Positions 1 to 6,105 are shown, counted from the stretch's first letter. The stretch is DNA of 6,883 bases from Desulfobacterales bacterium (GCA_030613145.1 JAUWMM010000099.1:1-6883); one strand, 5' to 3'. Program-made: numbers and translations. Notes: a model not told the origin generated them from the letters alone.

Positions 1-81
1 CGCCCCGAGCAGAACATAAAGCGTCCAGGCACCCCACAAGAAATCATTGATGTGACAGATCGTTTCGATTAATTGTCCCAT
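1..81 (-). CDS. N-terminal fragment of a probable AGCS-type sodium:alanine/glycine symporter (runs off left edge)
   Basis: Reading the minus strand from the ATG at 81-79 gives 27 codons with no stop before the window edge, beginning MGQLIETICHINDFLWG and ending LYVLLGA. The pattern of a short amphipathic start, then an N-D-F-(L/V)-W-G block, then a hydrophobic stretch running into LLG, resembles the N-terminus of the alanine/glycine:cation symporter family. Those are inner-membrane proteins that import small neutral amino acids with sodium. An AAGGA-like ribosome-binding site lies about 11 bases upstream of the ATG. The gene is divergent from era, with 472 bp between the starts. Only the first few percent of the protein is visible, so the family call rests on one short motif and could be wrong; that a gene starts here is more secure than its identity. 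Confidence 0.6.
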   Translation of the reverse strand, partial: MGQLIETICHINDFLWGAWTLYVLLGA

Positions 82-262
82 GGGGAGATGATTCCTTTTT
101 CCCTTGTATGATCGGTCCGATAAGAATTCCTTCGAAGTTTATATCTTATGCCGAATCTGATCTGAAACTGCAAGCGAATCGTGTTGGGGTCAAATTTCTT
201 CGGGCTGTTGCCCAAATCACTACAATATAGTTTGCGGGGTTTTTTGATGTTTGTAAGCTAAA
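82..262. other. Divergent intergenic stretch between the symporter start and the MITE-like element
   Basis: No reading frame here has a convincing start and composition. The sequence is AT-rich near 135-150 and 236-265. It contains a short dyad, GGGC-TGTT-GCCC (202-213), without a T-run, and a run of T at 240-245. The promoter of the minus-strand symporter gene must lie here or in the adjoining element, but I could not pick a convincing -35/-10 pair. Confidence 0.5.
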
Positions 263-267
263 AATTC

Positions 268-409
268 GAGACCTTTGAAAAACGCGACATTTTTTTGTCA
301 GGCAAGGAAAGCAAAAATTTTAACCGGAGGAATACATTATGTATTTCGAGGATTAAAATTCGAAGCCTGACGCCGCATCACGAAAAAATGACAGTTTTGC
401 AAAGGTCTC
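268..409. repeat. 142-bp near-palindromic MITE-like element with terminal inverted repeats
   Basis: The ends are inverted repeats: GAGACCTTTG (268-277) and CAAAGGTCTC (400-409) are perfect complements, and the similarity continues inward through A/C-AAAAC to a run of T (left) or A (right). Further arms pair symmetrically about the same centre (about 338.5): GTCAGGC (297-303) with GCCTGAC (365-371), AATTTTAA (316-323) with TTAAAATT (353-360), and AATACA (331-336) with TGTATT (340-345). The whole unit could therefore fold into one long imperfect hairpin. AATTC directly abuts both ends (263-267 and 410-414), as expected for a 5-bp target-site duplication. No transposase is encoded, so this would be a non-autonomous element moved in trans. 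It sits between a divergent gene start and the era promoter. Copy number elsewhere is not visible from this window. Confidence 0.75.
339..356 (+). other. Five-codon mini-ORF with consensus RBS at the apex of the MITE-like hairpin
   Basis: ATG at 339-341 is followed by four codons and TAA, giving M-Y-F-E-D-stop. GGAGG (326-330) lies exactly 8 bases upstream, an ideal Shine-Dalgarno spacing. The frame straddles the tip of the element's central dyad, so the RBS is on one arm and the stop on the other. It could be a tiny leader peptide, a translation-initiation module the element supplies to flanking sequence, or chance. Expression cannot be judged from sequence. Confidence 0.3.
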
Positions 410-441
410 AATTCCTTGCAGCCTACTGCAGAGAGCTTCAA

Positions 442-470
442 TTGACATCAATGCATGGCTCGGCTATATT
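442..470 (+). promoter_or_regulatory. Sigma-70 promoter for era
   Basis: A perfect -35 box TTGACA (442-447) and a -10 box TATATT (465-470, one mismatch from TATAAT) are separated by exactly 17 bases. Transcription should start near 477, leaving a leader of about 77 nt before the era ATG. The promoter begins 32 bp past the right end of the MITE-like element, so insertion left the core promoter intact but may have changed what lies upstream of it. Confidence 0.75.
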
Positions 471-486
471 TCAGCCCAGAAAGGGC

Positions 487-534
487 CTTGCTGATCTCTC
501 GCAGAGCGGGCGAGAGAGATTCCTCAGTTGCAAG
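487..534 (+). promoter_or_regulatory. Stem-loop in the era 5' leader
   Basis: TCTCTCGC (495-502) and GCGAGAGA (510-517) form a perfect 8-bp stem around a 7-nt loop. Below it, CTTGC plus TGA (487-494) can pair with TCA plus GCAAG (524-526 and 530-534) across internal bulges. The structure lies in the transcribed leader, a few bases before the ribosome-binding site. There is no T-run, so it is not a classic terminator. It could affect mRNA stability or translation; no known riboswitch class is recognised. Confidence 0.5.
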
Positions 535-538
535 TCGT

Positions 539-545
539 AAGGTGA
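539..545 (+). promoter_or_regulatory. Ribosome-binding site of era
   Basis: AAGGTGA matches the extended anti-Shine-Dalgarno complement and ends 8 bases before the ATG at 554, which fixes the era start. Confidence 0.75.
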
Positions 546-553
546 GTAGTTAG

Positions 554-1441
554 ATGAGCCCAACTAGATCCGGATTTATTGCCATTATCGGTGCCCCCAA
601 TGTGGGAAAATCGACCCTGTTGAATCAACTGCTTGGCCAAAAGATCGCCATTACCTCGGAAAAACCACAGACTACCCGCCACCGCATCCTGGGAGTGGTC
701 CATCAGCCCGAAGCACAGCTTATCTTCTTGGATACCCCGGGTATTCATCGTGCCAGAGGGACTTTGAACGTGCGCATGGTGGAGGTGGCCATGAAGGTTA
801 TGGGGGATGTAGATTTGGTCGTGTTTCTTACTGATGCCACTTATCCGGATAATCCCTCAGATGGTATTATCCTTAAATATCTTAGAAAGAGAGACTTGCC
901 GGTTATTTTGACCATAAATAAGGTTGACCTGATGGAAAAGGGAAGGCTCCTTCCCCAAATAGAACAATGGCAAAATGCCTACCCTTTCCGAGCCATAGTG
1001 CCCATATCCGCCCTTGAGCGCATACAGCTTGACGAACTTGTGGCAGAGATGGTTGCCGTGCTTCCGGAGGGGCCACGCTATTATCCGGAGGAGACCGTTA
1101 CGGATCAGACGGAACGCTTTATCGCAGCAGAGATTATACGGGAAAAAGTATTCCGCCTGACCGGAGAGGAGATTCCTTATGCTGTAGCCGTTACGGTGGA
1201 GTCCTTCAAAAAACGCCCCGACAAAAACATGGTCGACATTCATGCCGCTATCCATGTAGAGCGGAATTCCCAAAAAGGGATCATCATCGGCAAGGCAGGG
1301 AGAATGCTCAAGCGCATAGGGGAGCAGGCCAGAGAGGACATCGAGCGCATGGTGGGGCGCCAGGTCTTTTTGAAGCTATGGGTTCGGGTTCAGAAGAACT
1401 GGACGCGGGATGAAAGAGCTATCAGGAGGTTCGGATACTAA
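554..1441 (+). CDS. era: GTPase Era, 30S ribosome assembly / 16S rRNA maturation factor
   Basis: Era is an essential GTPase that binds the 3' end of 16S rRNA and acts as a checkpoint in 30S subunit assembly, in the cytoplasm and at the inner membrane. The 295-residue product has the usual Era length and both domains. The GTPase domain shows G1 GAPNVGKS (13-20), the Era-type switch TSEKPQTTRH (34-43), G3 DTPG (60-63), G4 NKVD (122-125) and G5 SAL (152-154). The C-terminal KH RNA-binding domain carries the conserved IIIGKAGR loop (243-250) and ends in the typical LKLWVRVQKNW region. The start is supported by the AAGGTGA box. The gene follows its own promoter and is followed one base after its stop by an ATP-grasp gene, so the two are almost certainly co-transcribed. 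All key residues are intact. Confidence 0.97.
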   Translation: MSPTRSGFIAIIGAPNVGKSTLLNQLLGQKIAITSEKPQTTRHRILGVVHQPEAQLIFLDTPGIHRARGTLNVRMVEVAMKVMGDVDLVVFLTDATYPDNPSDGIILKYLRKRDLPVILTINKVDLMEKGRLLPQIEQWQNAYPFRAIVPISALERIQLDELVAEMVAVLPEGPRYYPEETVTDQTERFIAAEIIREKVFRLTGEEIPYAVAVTVESFKKRPDKNMVDIHAAIHVERNSQKGIIIGKAGRMLKRIGEQAREDIERMVGRQVFLKLWVRVQKNWTRDERAIRRFGY

Positions 1442-1442
1442 C

Positions 1443-2285
1443 ATGATCCTATCATTTCATCCGAACATTGTGGCGGATAAGAATATTCTATGTGCCGGTA
1501 GGCTGCCTAATGATGATGATCGGGCCGCCATTGCCAAGGCGCAGGCCGTTATCCTTCCCCAGGGATGCAGTGAAGCCCTTTACAGGCTGTGCCGTAAGCA
1601 TTGCGACCATGTCTTTCCCGGCTATGATGCCCGCTTTGATTTCCCGGGCAAACTGGGCCAGGCCCGGCTGTTTCAACAAATAGGGGCGTCTTTTCCACAG
1701 ACCTATTCCTTTGAGACACTTTCTTCCTACTACGGTCATTATGGGCAAGACTCTATAACGTGTCCGCTATATTTTCCCTGTGTCTTCAAGGCAGACTGGG
1801 GCGGGGAGGGAGAGGGGGTTTTGTTGCTAGAAAGCGCAGAGGCCTTAAGAGAGACCTTACAATGGATGCAAGCGGCAGAGCAAAGCGGACAGAAAGGTTT
1901 TTTACTTCAGGAATATGTTGCTTGCGGTGGCAGGAGTCTGCGTGTTGTGGTGATGGGAGGCGAATTTTTCAGCTACTGGCGCGTGCAGCAAGATCCATCA
2001 CGGTTTCTGACCAGCCTGAAGGCCGGTGCTATTATTGATCATGAGGCAGATCCCGATCTTCAGGAGGCGGGAGAGGCTGTTGTGTCTGATTTTTGCTCGA
2101 AGACCGGGATCAACCTTGCAGGCTTTGACCTTCTGTTTCCACAGAATGAAAAGGAGGTTTCTCCCTTTTTTCTGGAGATCAACTATTTTTTTGGCAGACG
2201 AGGCCTGGGAGGATCTCTTAAATACTATGATCTGGTGGACAGAGCGGTCAGGGCTTGGCTAAGCTCGCTTGGGCTGGGCCTTTGA
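1443..2285 (+). CDS. RimK-like ATP-grasp protein of unknown substrate
   Basis: The 280-residue product has an ATP-grasp ligase core of the RimK/glutathione-synthase type, which uses ATP to join a carboxylate to an amine or thiol through an acyl-phosphate. Visible elements are a likely nucleotide-binding lysine in VFKADWGG (K116) with a glycine-rich GGEGEGV loop (120-126), QEYV (156-159), GRSLRVVVMGGE (163-174), AGFDLLF (226-232) and the metal-binding FLEINYFFG segment (243-251; E245, N247). The first 90 residues are a poorly characterised domain containing ILPQGC and YDARF. I chose the ATG at 1443 because AGGAGG (1424-1429) lies upstream and the gene then starts one base after the era stop; an in-frame ATG at 1410 would instead overlap era by 32 bases. 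The substrate cannot be told from sequence. The 3' end overlaps the opposing helicase gene by 27 bp. Confidence 0.85.
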   Translation: MILSFHPNIVADKNILCAGRLPNDDDRAAIAKAQAVILPQGCSEALYRLCRKHCDHVFPGYDARFDFPGKLGQARLFQQIGASFPQTYSFETLSSYYGHYGQDSITCPLYFPCVFKADWGGEGEGVLLLESAEALRETLQWMQAAEQSGQKGFLLQEYVACGGRSLRVVVMGGEFFSYWRVQQDPSRFLTSLKAGAIIDHEADPDLQEAGEAVVSDFCSKTGINLAGFDLLFPQNEKEVSPFFLEINYFFGRRGLGGSLKYYDLVDRAVRAWLSSLGLGL

Positions 2286-3575
2286 ACCTCTGTGGCTTGT
2301 TCGTTTTTGTTTTGCAGTTTTTTGGCTAAGCCTGGACCGGGGGGATGGGATGGAATGGCGTGATTCGGTCCTTCTCTGCCTTGGGCGATACGGCCTGGAT
2401 AGGTCTTTCTCGTACCAATCTTCATCAGTCCATTCCACCTTTATCTTTTCTCCGATAAATTTCTCCACAGCTTCCAGATAGTACACGTATTTTTCACAAC
2501 CAAGCATGATGGCTTTTCCACTCTTGCCTACGCGGCCGGTGCGTCCAATGCGGTGGACATAATCTTCAGGGTCCTGAGGGATATCGTAGTTGATGACAAG
2601 GTCGATGTCTTCAACATGGATGCCCCTGGAGGCCACGTCCGTGGCTACCAGGATCTTGACTTCGCCTGCCTTGAACTGCTGCATGATTTTCAGGCGCTTC
2701 TTTTGTTGAACCGTGCCCGTGATCCCAAGGGCTGCATGGCCGTTGTCCCTCAGCTTACGAGCCAGCATTTCAACACCGTTTCGAGTATTGGCGAAGATGA
2801 GAAGGCGGTTCCATGTTTCGCGCTTCAAAAGACCGAGCAAGAGGTTTGGCTTTACATTGTTGCCTACGTGGTACAGGACCTGGTCGATCTCTTCCACTGT
2901 GATATTTTCGGGATCTGCTGAAATGCCTTGCGGGTTGTTCATGTACTCATAGGCCAACTCCATAACCGCATATGAAAGGGTGGCGGAAAAAAGCATGGAT
3001 TGCCGCCTGGTATAATGGGGTAATTGTCTTAGGATATAGCGGAGGTCTTTAATAAAGCCCATATCAAAGAGCCGGTCGGCTTCATCGATGACCAGAATGC
3101 GCACATTTTTGGGGTTGAAGGCCTTTTGCTTTGTGTAGTCAATAAGGCGACCCGGTGTTGCGACCACGATGTCGACACCCCTGCGAAGGGCCTGTTCCTG
3201 TTTCACGTAGTCAATACCGCCAAAGCTCGGTAGGATCTAAAAATCGGTATAACTTCACAGGAGTTTTGCCTCCTCGCAAATTTGAACTGTCAGCTCGCGG
3301 GTGGGTGCAACGATCAGGGCACGGGGGCCTGCATCTTTTGGCTCAGGGTTCCTGATGAGACGGGCTATGATCGTAATCAGAAATGCGGCCGTTTTACCCG
3401 TGCCTGTCTGGGCCTGGGCAGCAATATCGTCTCCTTTTAGTGTAATGGGTAAAGAAAGGGCCTGAATAGGTGTGCAGTGCGTGAAGCCTGCGGACTCTAT
3501 CCCCTTTAAGACCCTTTGGGGAAGGTCAAATTCATTAAACGATACGTTTTTGGTTTCCACGTTCGGGGAGTTCAT
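2259..3575 (-). pseudogene. rhlB: RhlB-type DEAD-box RNA helicase interrupted by two in-frame stops
   Basis: RhlB-type helicases unwind RNA with ATP; in E. coli RhlB works with the RNase E degradosome. Read through, the frame has 438 codons with all family motifs in order: Q motif ending in CTPIQ (about 34-38), AQTGTGKT (55-62), PTREL (91-95), TPGR (140-143), DEAD (164-167), SAT (197-199) and HRIGRTGR (341-348), then a basic tail. The segments LFSATLSY, YMNNP and QKKRL resemble RhlB more than RhlE. Codon 107 is TGA (3257-3255) and codon 113 is TAG (3239-3237). The frame and spacing between PTREL and the downstream FGGID are kept, so these are substitutions, not a frameshift. The downstream part could only restart at a GTG (3206) lacking an RBS. 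The start at 3575 gives a normal Q-motif N-terminus and lies downstream of a good promoter; the frame stays open to 3890, but that part runs through repeats and a promoter. It has no clear Shine-Dalgarno. Sequencing error is possible. Confidence 0.85.
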
Positions 3576-3645
3576 ATAACGCTGTAGATGCCAAAGAGGG
3601 TTTGATTGTTCAAGGATTACGCCTTTCCTAAGATAGCCTGTTGCA

Positions 3646-3674
3646 AATATAGACCACGTTGAGCGCATTTGCAA
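3646..3674 (-). promoter_or_regulatory. Sigma-70 promoter for the RhlB-type helicase
   Basis: On the minus strand TTGCAA (3674-3669) is followed after exactly 17 bases by TATATT (3651-3646). Transcription should begin near 3639, giving a leader of about 64 nt to the ATG at 3575. The promoter supports that start over the in-frame ATG at 3890. Confidence 0.6.
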
Positions 3675-3731
3675 GCCAAACATGGGGCTGCGGTAAATCC
3701 CTTTTTGCTTGAAATGGAGGATGTGCTTGGT

Positions 3732-3773
3732 TAGACTTTTGTCTAGGACAGGCGGGATAAACCCGCCCCTACG
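3732..3773. repeat. Tandem hairpins: TAGAC/GTCTA and GGCGGG/CCCGCC
   Basis: TAGAC-TTTT-GTCTA (3732-3745) is a perfect 5-bp stem with a 4-nt loop. Five bases later GGCGGG-ATAAA-CCCGCC (3751-3767) is a perfect 6-bp GC stem with a 5-nt loop, followed by CCTACG. On the minus strand this reads as CGTAGGGGCGGGTTTATCCC and onward. A degenerate copy of the 3754-3773 unit occurs at 3876-3895 (17 of 20 bases identical), so this is a repeated unit and not a single hairpin. Confidence 0.6.
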
Positions 3774-3853
3774 ATTCTTTATGGAACTCAACTTAAAATA
3801 GGGTGGGTGCTTTATTAGGGTATCATCCGGACATAGTTGGTTGTCCGGTTTGC

Positions 3854-3967
3854 CCCTGGCCCAGAACAAACGGGCAGGATAAACCCTCACCTACGTAGGG
3901 TCGGCCCGCCCTGGCGCGACACCAGAACAATGATCGGTGCCATATAAAAAACCGGTCTGGGCCAGGG
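3854..3967. repeat. 114-bp repeat cluster bounded by 12-bp perfect inverted repeats
   Basis: CCCTGGCCCAGA (3854-3865) and TCTGGGCCAGGG (3956-3967) are exact reverse complements. Inside lies a second copy of the GGATAAACCC...CCTACG unit (3876-3895), joined through a perfect 10-bp palindrome CCTACGTAGG (3890-3899) to an inverted, loop-deleted third copy reading CGTAGGGTCGGCCCGCCC. CCAGAACAA occurs twice as a direct repeat (3861-3869 and 3922-3930). The block ends 4 bp before the HNH gene's ATG. It resembles a small dispersed repeat or nested repeats. I see no protein-coding potential in it and no clear target-site duplication. Confidence 0.6.
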
Positions 3968-3971
3968 CTTT

Positions 3972-4301
3972 ATGCCGACCGTTTGGGCTGAAACCTTGAT
4001 TCATTTTACGATTGAAATAGACGATGTCTTTCTTAGGCGGGAGCGGCAAAAAGCCAGGGAGCTGAGAGGGTCGCAATGGTGGAAGCGCCAACTGGCCCGA
4101 GGCCTATGTTATTATTGCGGCGGATCTTTTTCGCCGGCAGCCCTTACGATGGATCATATCGTGCCTATGGCAAGAGGTGGCAAATCCATCAAAGGGAATG
4201 TGGTGCCTGCATGCAAGGTATGCAACAACAAGAAAAAATACATGCTGCCGATTGAGTGGGAAGAATATTTACAGTCCCTTACCGAAGATAGTGTCGAATG
4301 A
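3972..4301 (+). CDS. Small stand-alone HNH endonuclease-like protein
   Basis: The 109-residue product carries a zinc-stabilised HNH fold of the type found in McrA-like and homing nucleases: C46-x-x-C49 (CYYC), D61-H62-I-V-P, N76 (GNVVP) and C81-x-x-C84-N85 (CKVCNN), followed by KKK and the usual PIEWEEYL tail. These residues would bind a metal and cleave DNA, but no partner restriction, phage or homing context is visible, so the target is unknown. The true start is uncertain. The ATG at 3972 has only a weak AGGG (3964-3967) close upstream, and that lies in a repeat arm; the family-like part begins near residue 17 (DDVFLRRERQ), so a later non-ATG start is possible. It converges on the ispH-ubiA gene with 34 bp between the stops. 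Confidence 0.8.
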   Translation: MPTVWAETLIHFTIEIDDVFLRRERQKARELRGSQWWKRQLARGLCYYCGGSFSPAALTMDHIVPMARGGKSIKGNVVPACKVCNNKKKYMLPIEWEEYLQSLTEDSVE

Positions 4302-4335
4302 CATCAATTGTGTGGCAGCCCCGAAGTTCGACAAC

Positions 4336-6069
4336 TCAGGCAAGAAGCTGCCATAGACCAGTAACCATTGCCGTGAAGACAAAAAGGGTTTCCACTAGGA
4401 ACTCAAATCTGAAACCCGGGACTACCCAGTGCCGTTCAAAGGCCATAAGAACCTTAGACATATAGAATACCGAAAGGATCATGCCATAGGCCAGGGTGGT
4501 GGCAAGATGCATCATGGGCGCAAAAATGAGCGCCGCCAGAAAGATGACCAGAAGCAGTTTGAGTATACGAAAAGTCTTTTTTTCACCCAGCACAATAGGC
4601 AGGCTTTCCTGCCCCACAATCCGGTCCCCCTGCATGTCGAGAATATCAAAAAAAGCTGTCCGCACAAATGCCATGGCCGATGCCCATAAGGAGACGAAGA
4701 TCATCGTAGTTGTAATTTGCAAAGTGACTGAAAGGTGAGGAAGGACCACCGTCACGACCCCCCATGCGAGGGCGATCAGCACGGTCTTTGAGCCCGGCAC
4801 GTCACTAATCCGCTGAATCTTTTTCCCTATCTTAAGCCGTCCCGGGATGATCTTGACCTTATAAAACAAGCCCAGGAGACTGATGATAAGAACTATAAGA
4901 AACGGGACAGATCCCATAGCAAATGCCATGAATAGTCCTACGGTACCCGAAATGACGGCTATGGCCAAAAGGATCAGGCGATTGTTGTCATAAAAGCTGG
5001 CACGGTCCGGATCATTGTAACGGACTGCCTCCCTTCCGATGAAATTGTTTAATATGTGCATAGAAAGGACATAGCACGAAGCCATCAGGGCCGGCGCAAA
5101 GCCCGGCTTGATTCCCGACAGCAGTGCACACGTGTAACTCAGACACCCAGCGCCCATTGCCAGATAGAGATTGCTCAAGAGCAACCATCTCTGTATCCTG
5201 AAGAGCATAAGACGCCATCGCCCTTTTGCCTGATGGGGAAGGGCCTCGATGGTCCTGAAAACTTTCTTGATGACCCAGTTGGGAGTGGAAGCCCCAGCCG
5301 TAATCCCTATGGAGCGTAACGGCTCGATGGCCTGACAGTCGAGTTCCGCCTCACTCTCGACATGAAAAGCCGGAACCCCCTCTTGCTCAACCGCTTGCGC
5401 CAATCGCTGGGTATTGCCACTGTTGCGACCACCCACTACAACCACCGCATCCACGGCCTTGGCCATTTCCCTGACCTCAGCTTGGCGTTTAAGGGTTGAG
5501 TCACAGATAGTGTTAAATACCTTGAAGTGAGGAAAGCGTTCAGCCATGGTCTTGGCAATACGATTAAAGAGTCGACCGTCCTGGGTGGTCTGGGCCACCA
5601 CAATGGCGCGTTCAAGAGAGGGGAGTTTGTCAAGATCGTCCGGGTGGCTGATGACGTAGCCCATGCCTTCGGCATATCCAAGGAGGCCCATGACCTCGGG
5701 GTGGTCCTTGTCGCCCACAATGACGCAGGCATAACCCTGCCTTGCATACTTGCTGATGATGGTCTGAACCTTGATTACCCTGGGACAGGTCGCATTGATG
5801 ATGGTAAGTCCTGCATCAACAAGGGCCTGCATGGCCTGAGGTGGCGCCCCATGTGCTCGTATGACGACGCTTCCCGATTTAGCGCCCGAGACATCTTCTA
5901 TGACAGTTACGCCTTTTTCCGCCAGAATTTCTAAGACTTGAGGATTGTGGATAAGCGGGCCATAGGTATAAATGGGGCCCTGCTGTCTGTTGGCGGTATC
6001 CAGGACAATCTCGACCGCTCTGCGGACTCCCATGCAGAAACCTGCCGTTTTGGCGAGCTTGAGCTTCAA
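4336..6069 (-). CDS. ispH: Fusion of 4-hydroxy-3-methylbut-2-enyl diphosphate reductase (IspH) with a UbiA-type prenyltransferase-like membrane domain
   Basis: Residues 1 to about 281 are a full IspH, the iron-sulfur enzyme that makes IPP and DMAPP from HMBPP in the non-mevalonate pathway. Cluster cysteines C12 (AGFCMGVRRA), C95 (ATCPRV) and C189 (TICDST) are present, with H41, H73 and H123, E125, the GGRNSGNT loop (213-220) and ASTPNW (260-265). Residues from about 290 to 577 form roughly nine membrane segments like UbiA-family prenyltransferases, with the second aspartate motif intact (D475, D478, D482) before GQESLPIVLG. The first motif is unusual: NNFIGREAV (341-349) lacks the usual aspartates, with NDPD following at 352-355. 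The start is TTG, with AGGA 6 bases upstream; an in-frame TAG lies nine codons upstream and MKLKLAKTAGFC is a normal IspH N-terminus. It is last in the operon, 36 bp after cooT. Confidence 0.93.
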   Translation of the reverse strand: MKLKLAKTAGFCMGVRRAVEIVLDTANRQQGPIYTYGPLIHNPQVLEILAEKGVTVIEDVSGAKSGSVVIRAHGAPPQAMQALVDAGLTIINATCPRVIKVQTIISKYARQGYACVIVGDKDHPEVMGLLGYAEGMGYVISHPDDLDKLPSLERAIVVAQTTQDGRLFNRIAKTMAERFPHFKVFNTICDSTLKRQAEVREMAKAVDAVVVVGGRNSGNTQRLAQAVEQEGVPAFHVESEAELDCQAIEPLRSIGITAGASTPNWVIKKVFRTIEALPHQAKGRWRLMLFRIQRWLLLSNLYLAMGAGCLSYTCALLSGIKPGFAPALMASCYVLSMHILNNFIGREAVRYNDPDRASFYDNNRLILLAIAVISGTVGLFMAFAMGSVPFLIVLIISLLGLFYKVKIIPGRLKIGKKIQRISDVPGSKTVLIALAWGVVTVVLPHLSVTLQITTTMIFVSLWASAMAFVRTAFFDILDMQGDRIVGQESLPIVLGEKKTFRILKLLLVIFLAALIFAPMMHLATTLAYGMILSVFYMSKVLMAFERHWVVPGFRFEFLVETLFVFTAMVTGLWQLLA

Positions 6070-6105
6070 TAGAGGTCCTATCCGCTGAACATGCTATAAC
6101 TGTTG

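Noticed and set aside
140..173. Minus-strand TTGCAG with CATAAG as a symporter promoter
   Set aside because: The -10 box misses two of the most conserved bases at 17-bp spacing and the alternative needs 19 bp; too weak to annotate.
210..246. Possible intrinsic terminator: CCCAAA ... TTTGCGGGG followed by six T
   Set aside because: The stem is imperfect with a long loop and no plus-strand gene upstream is visible for it to terminate.
295..540. Open plus-strand frame of 81 codons
   Set aside because: It starts inside the MITE-like element, runs through the era promoter and leader hairpin, lacks an RBS and has no recognisable protein pattern.
857..1273. 138-codon minus-strand frame inside era
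   Set aside because: Antisense shadow of a clearly real, complete Era coding sequence; no start signals.
2255..2331. TTGGCTAAGC occurring twice 67 bp apart at the helicase 3' end
   Set aside because: A 10-bp repeat inside a low-complexity basic tail is plausible by chance and has no further structure.
3206..3257. Selenocysteine (TGA) or pyrrolysine (TAG) recoding in the helicase
   Set aside because: Two different stops would both need recoding, no family member needs such a residue here, and the only downstream stem (TACCG/CGGTA) is short and poorly placed for a bacterial SECIS.
3576..3890. N-terminal extension of the helicase frame to an ATG at 3890
   Set aside because: The added 105 residues translate repeats, hairpins and a promoter (3646-3674); the Q-motif N-terminus fits the ATG at 3575.
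4314..4352. GGCAGC/GCTGCC dyad between the HNH and ispH-ubiA stops as a shared terminator
   Set aside because: A 27-nt loop and no T-run on either strand; not convincing as a terminator.
5527..5934. 135-codon plus-strand frame opposite ispH
   Set aside because: Antisense to the conserved IspH domain with all its catalytic residues; composition of a shadow frame.
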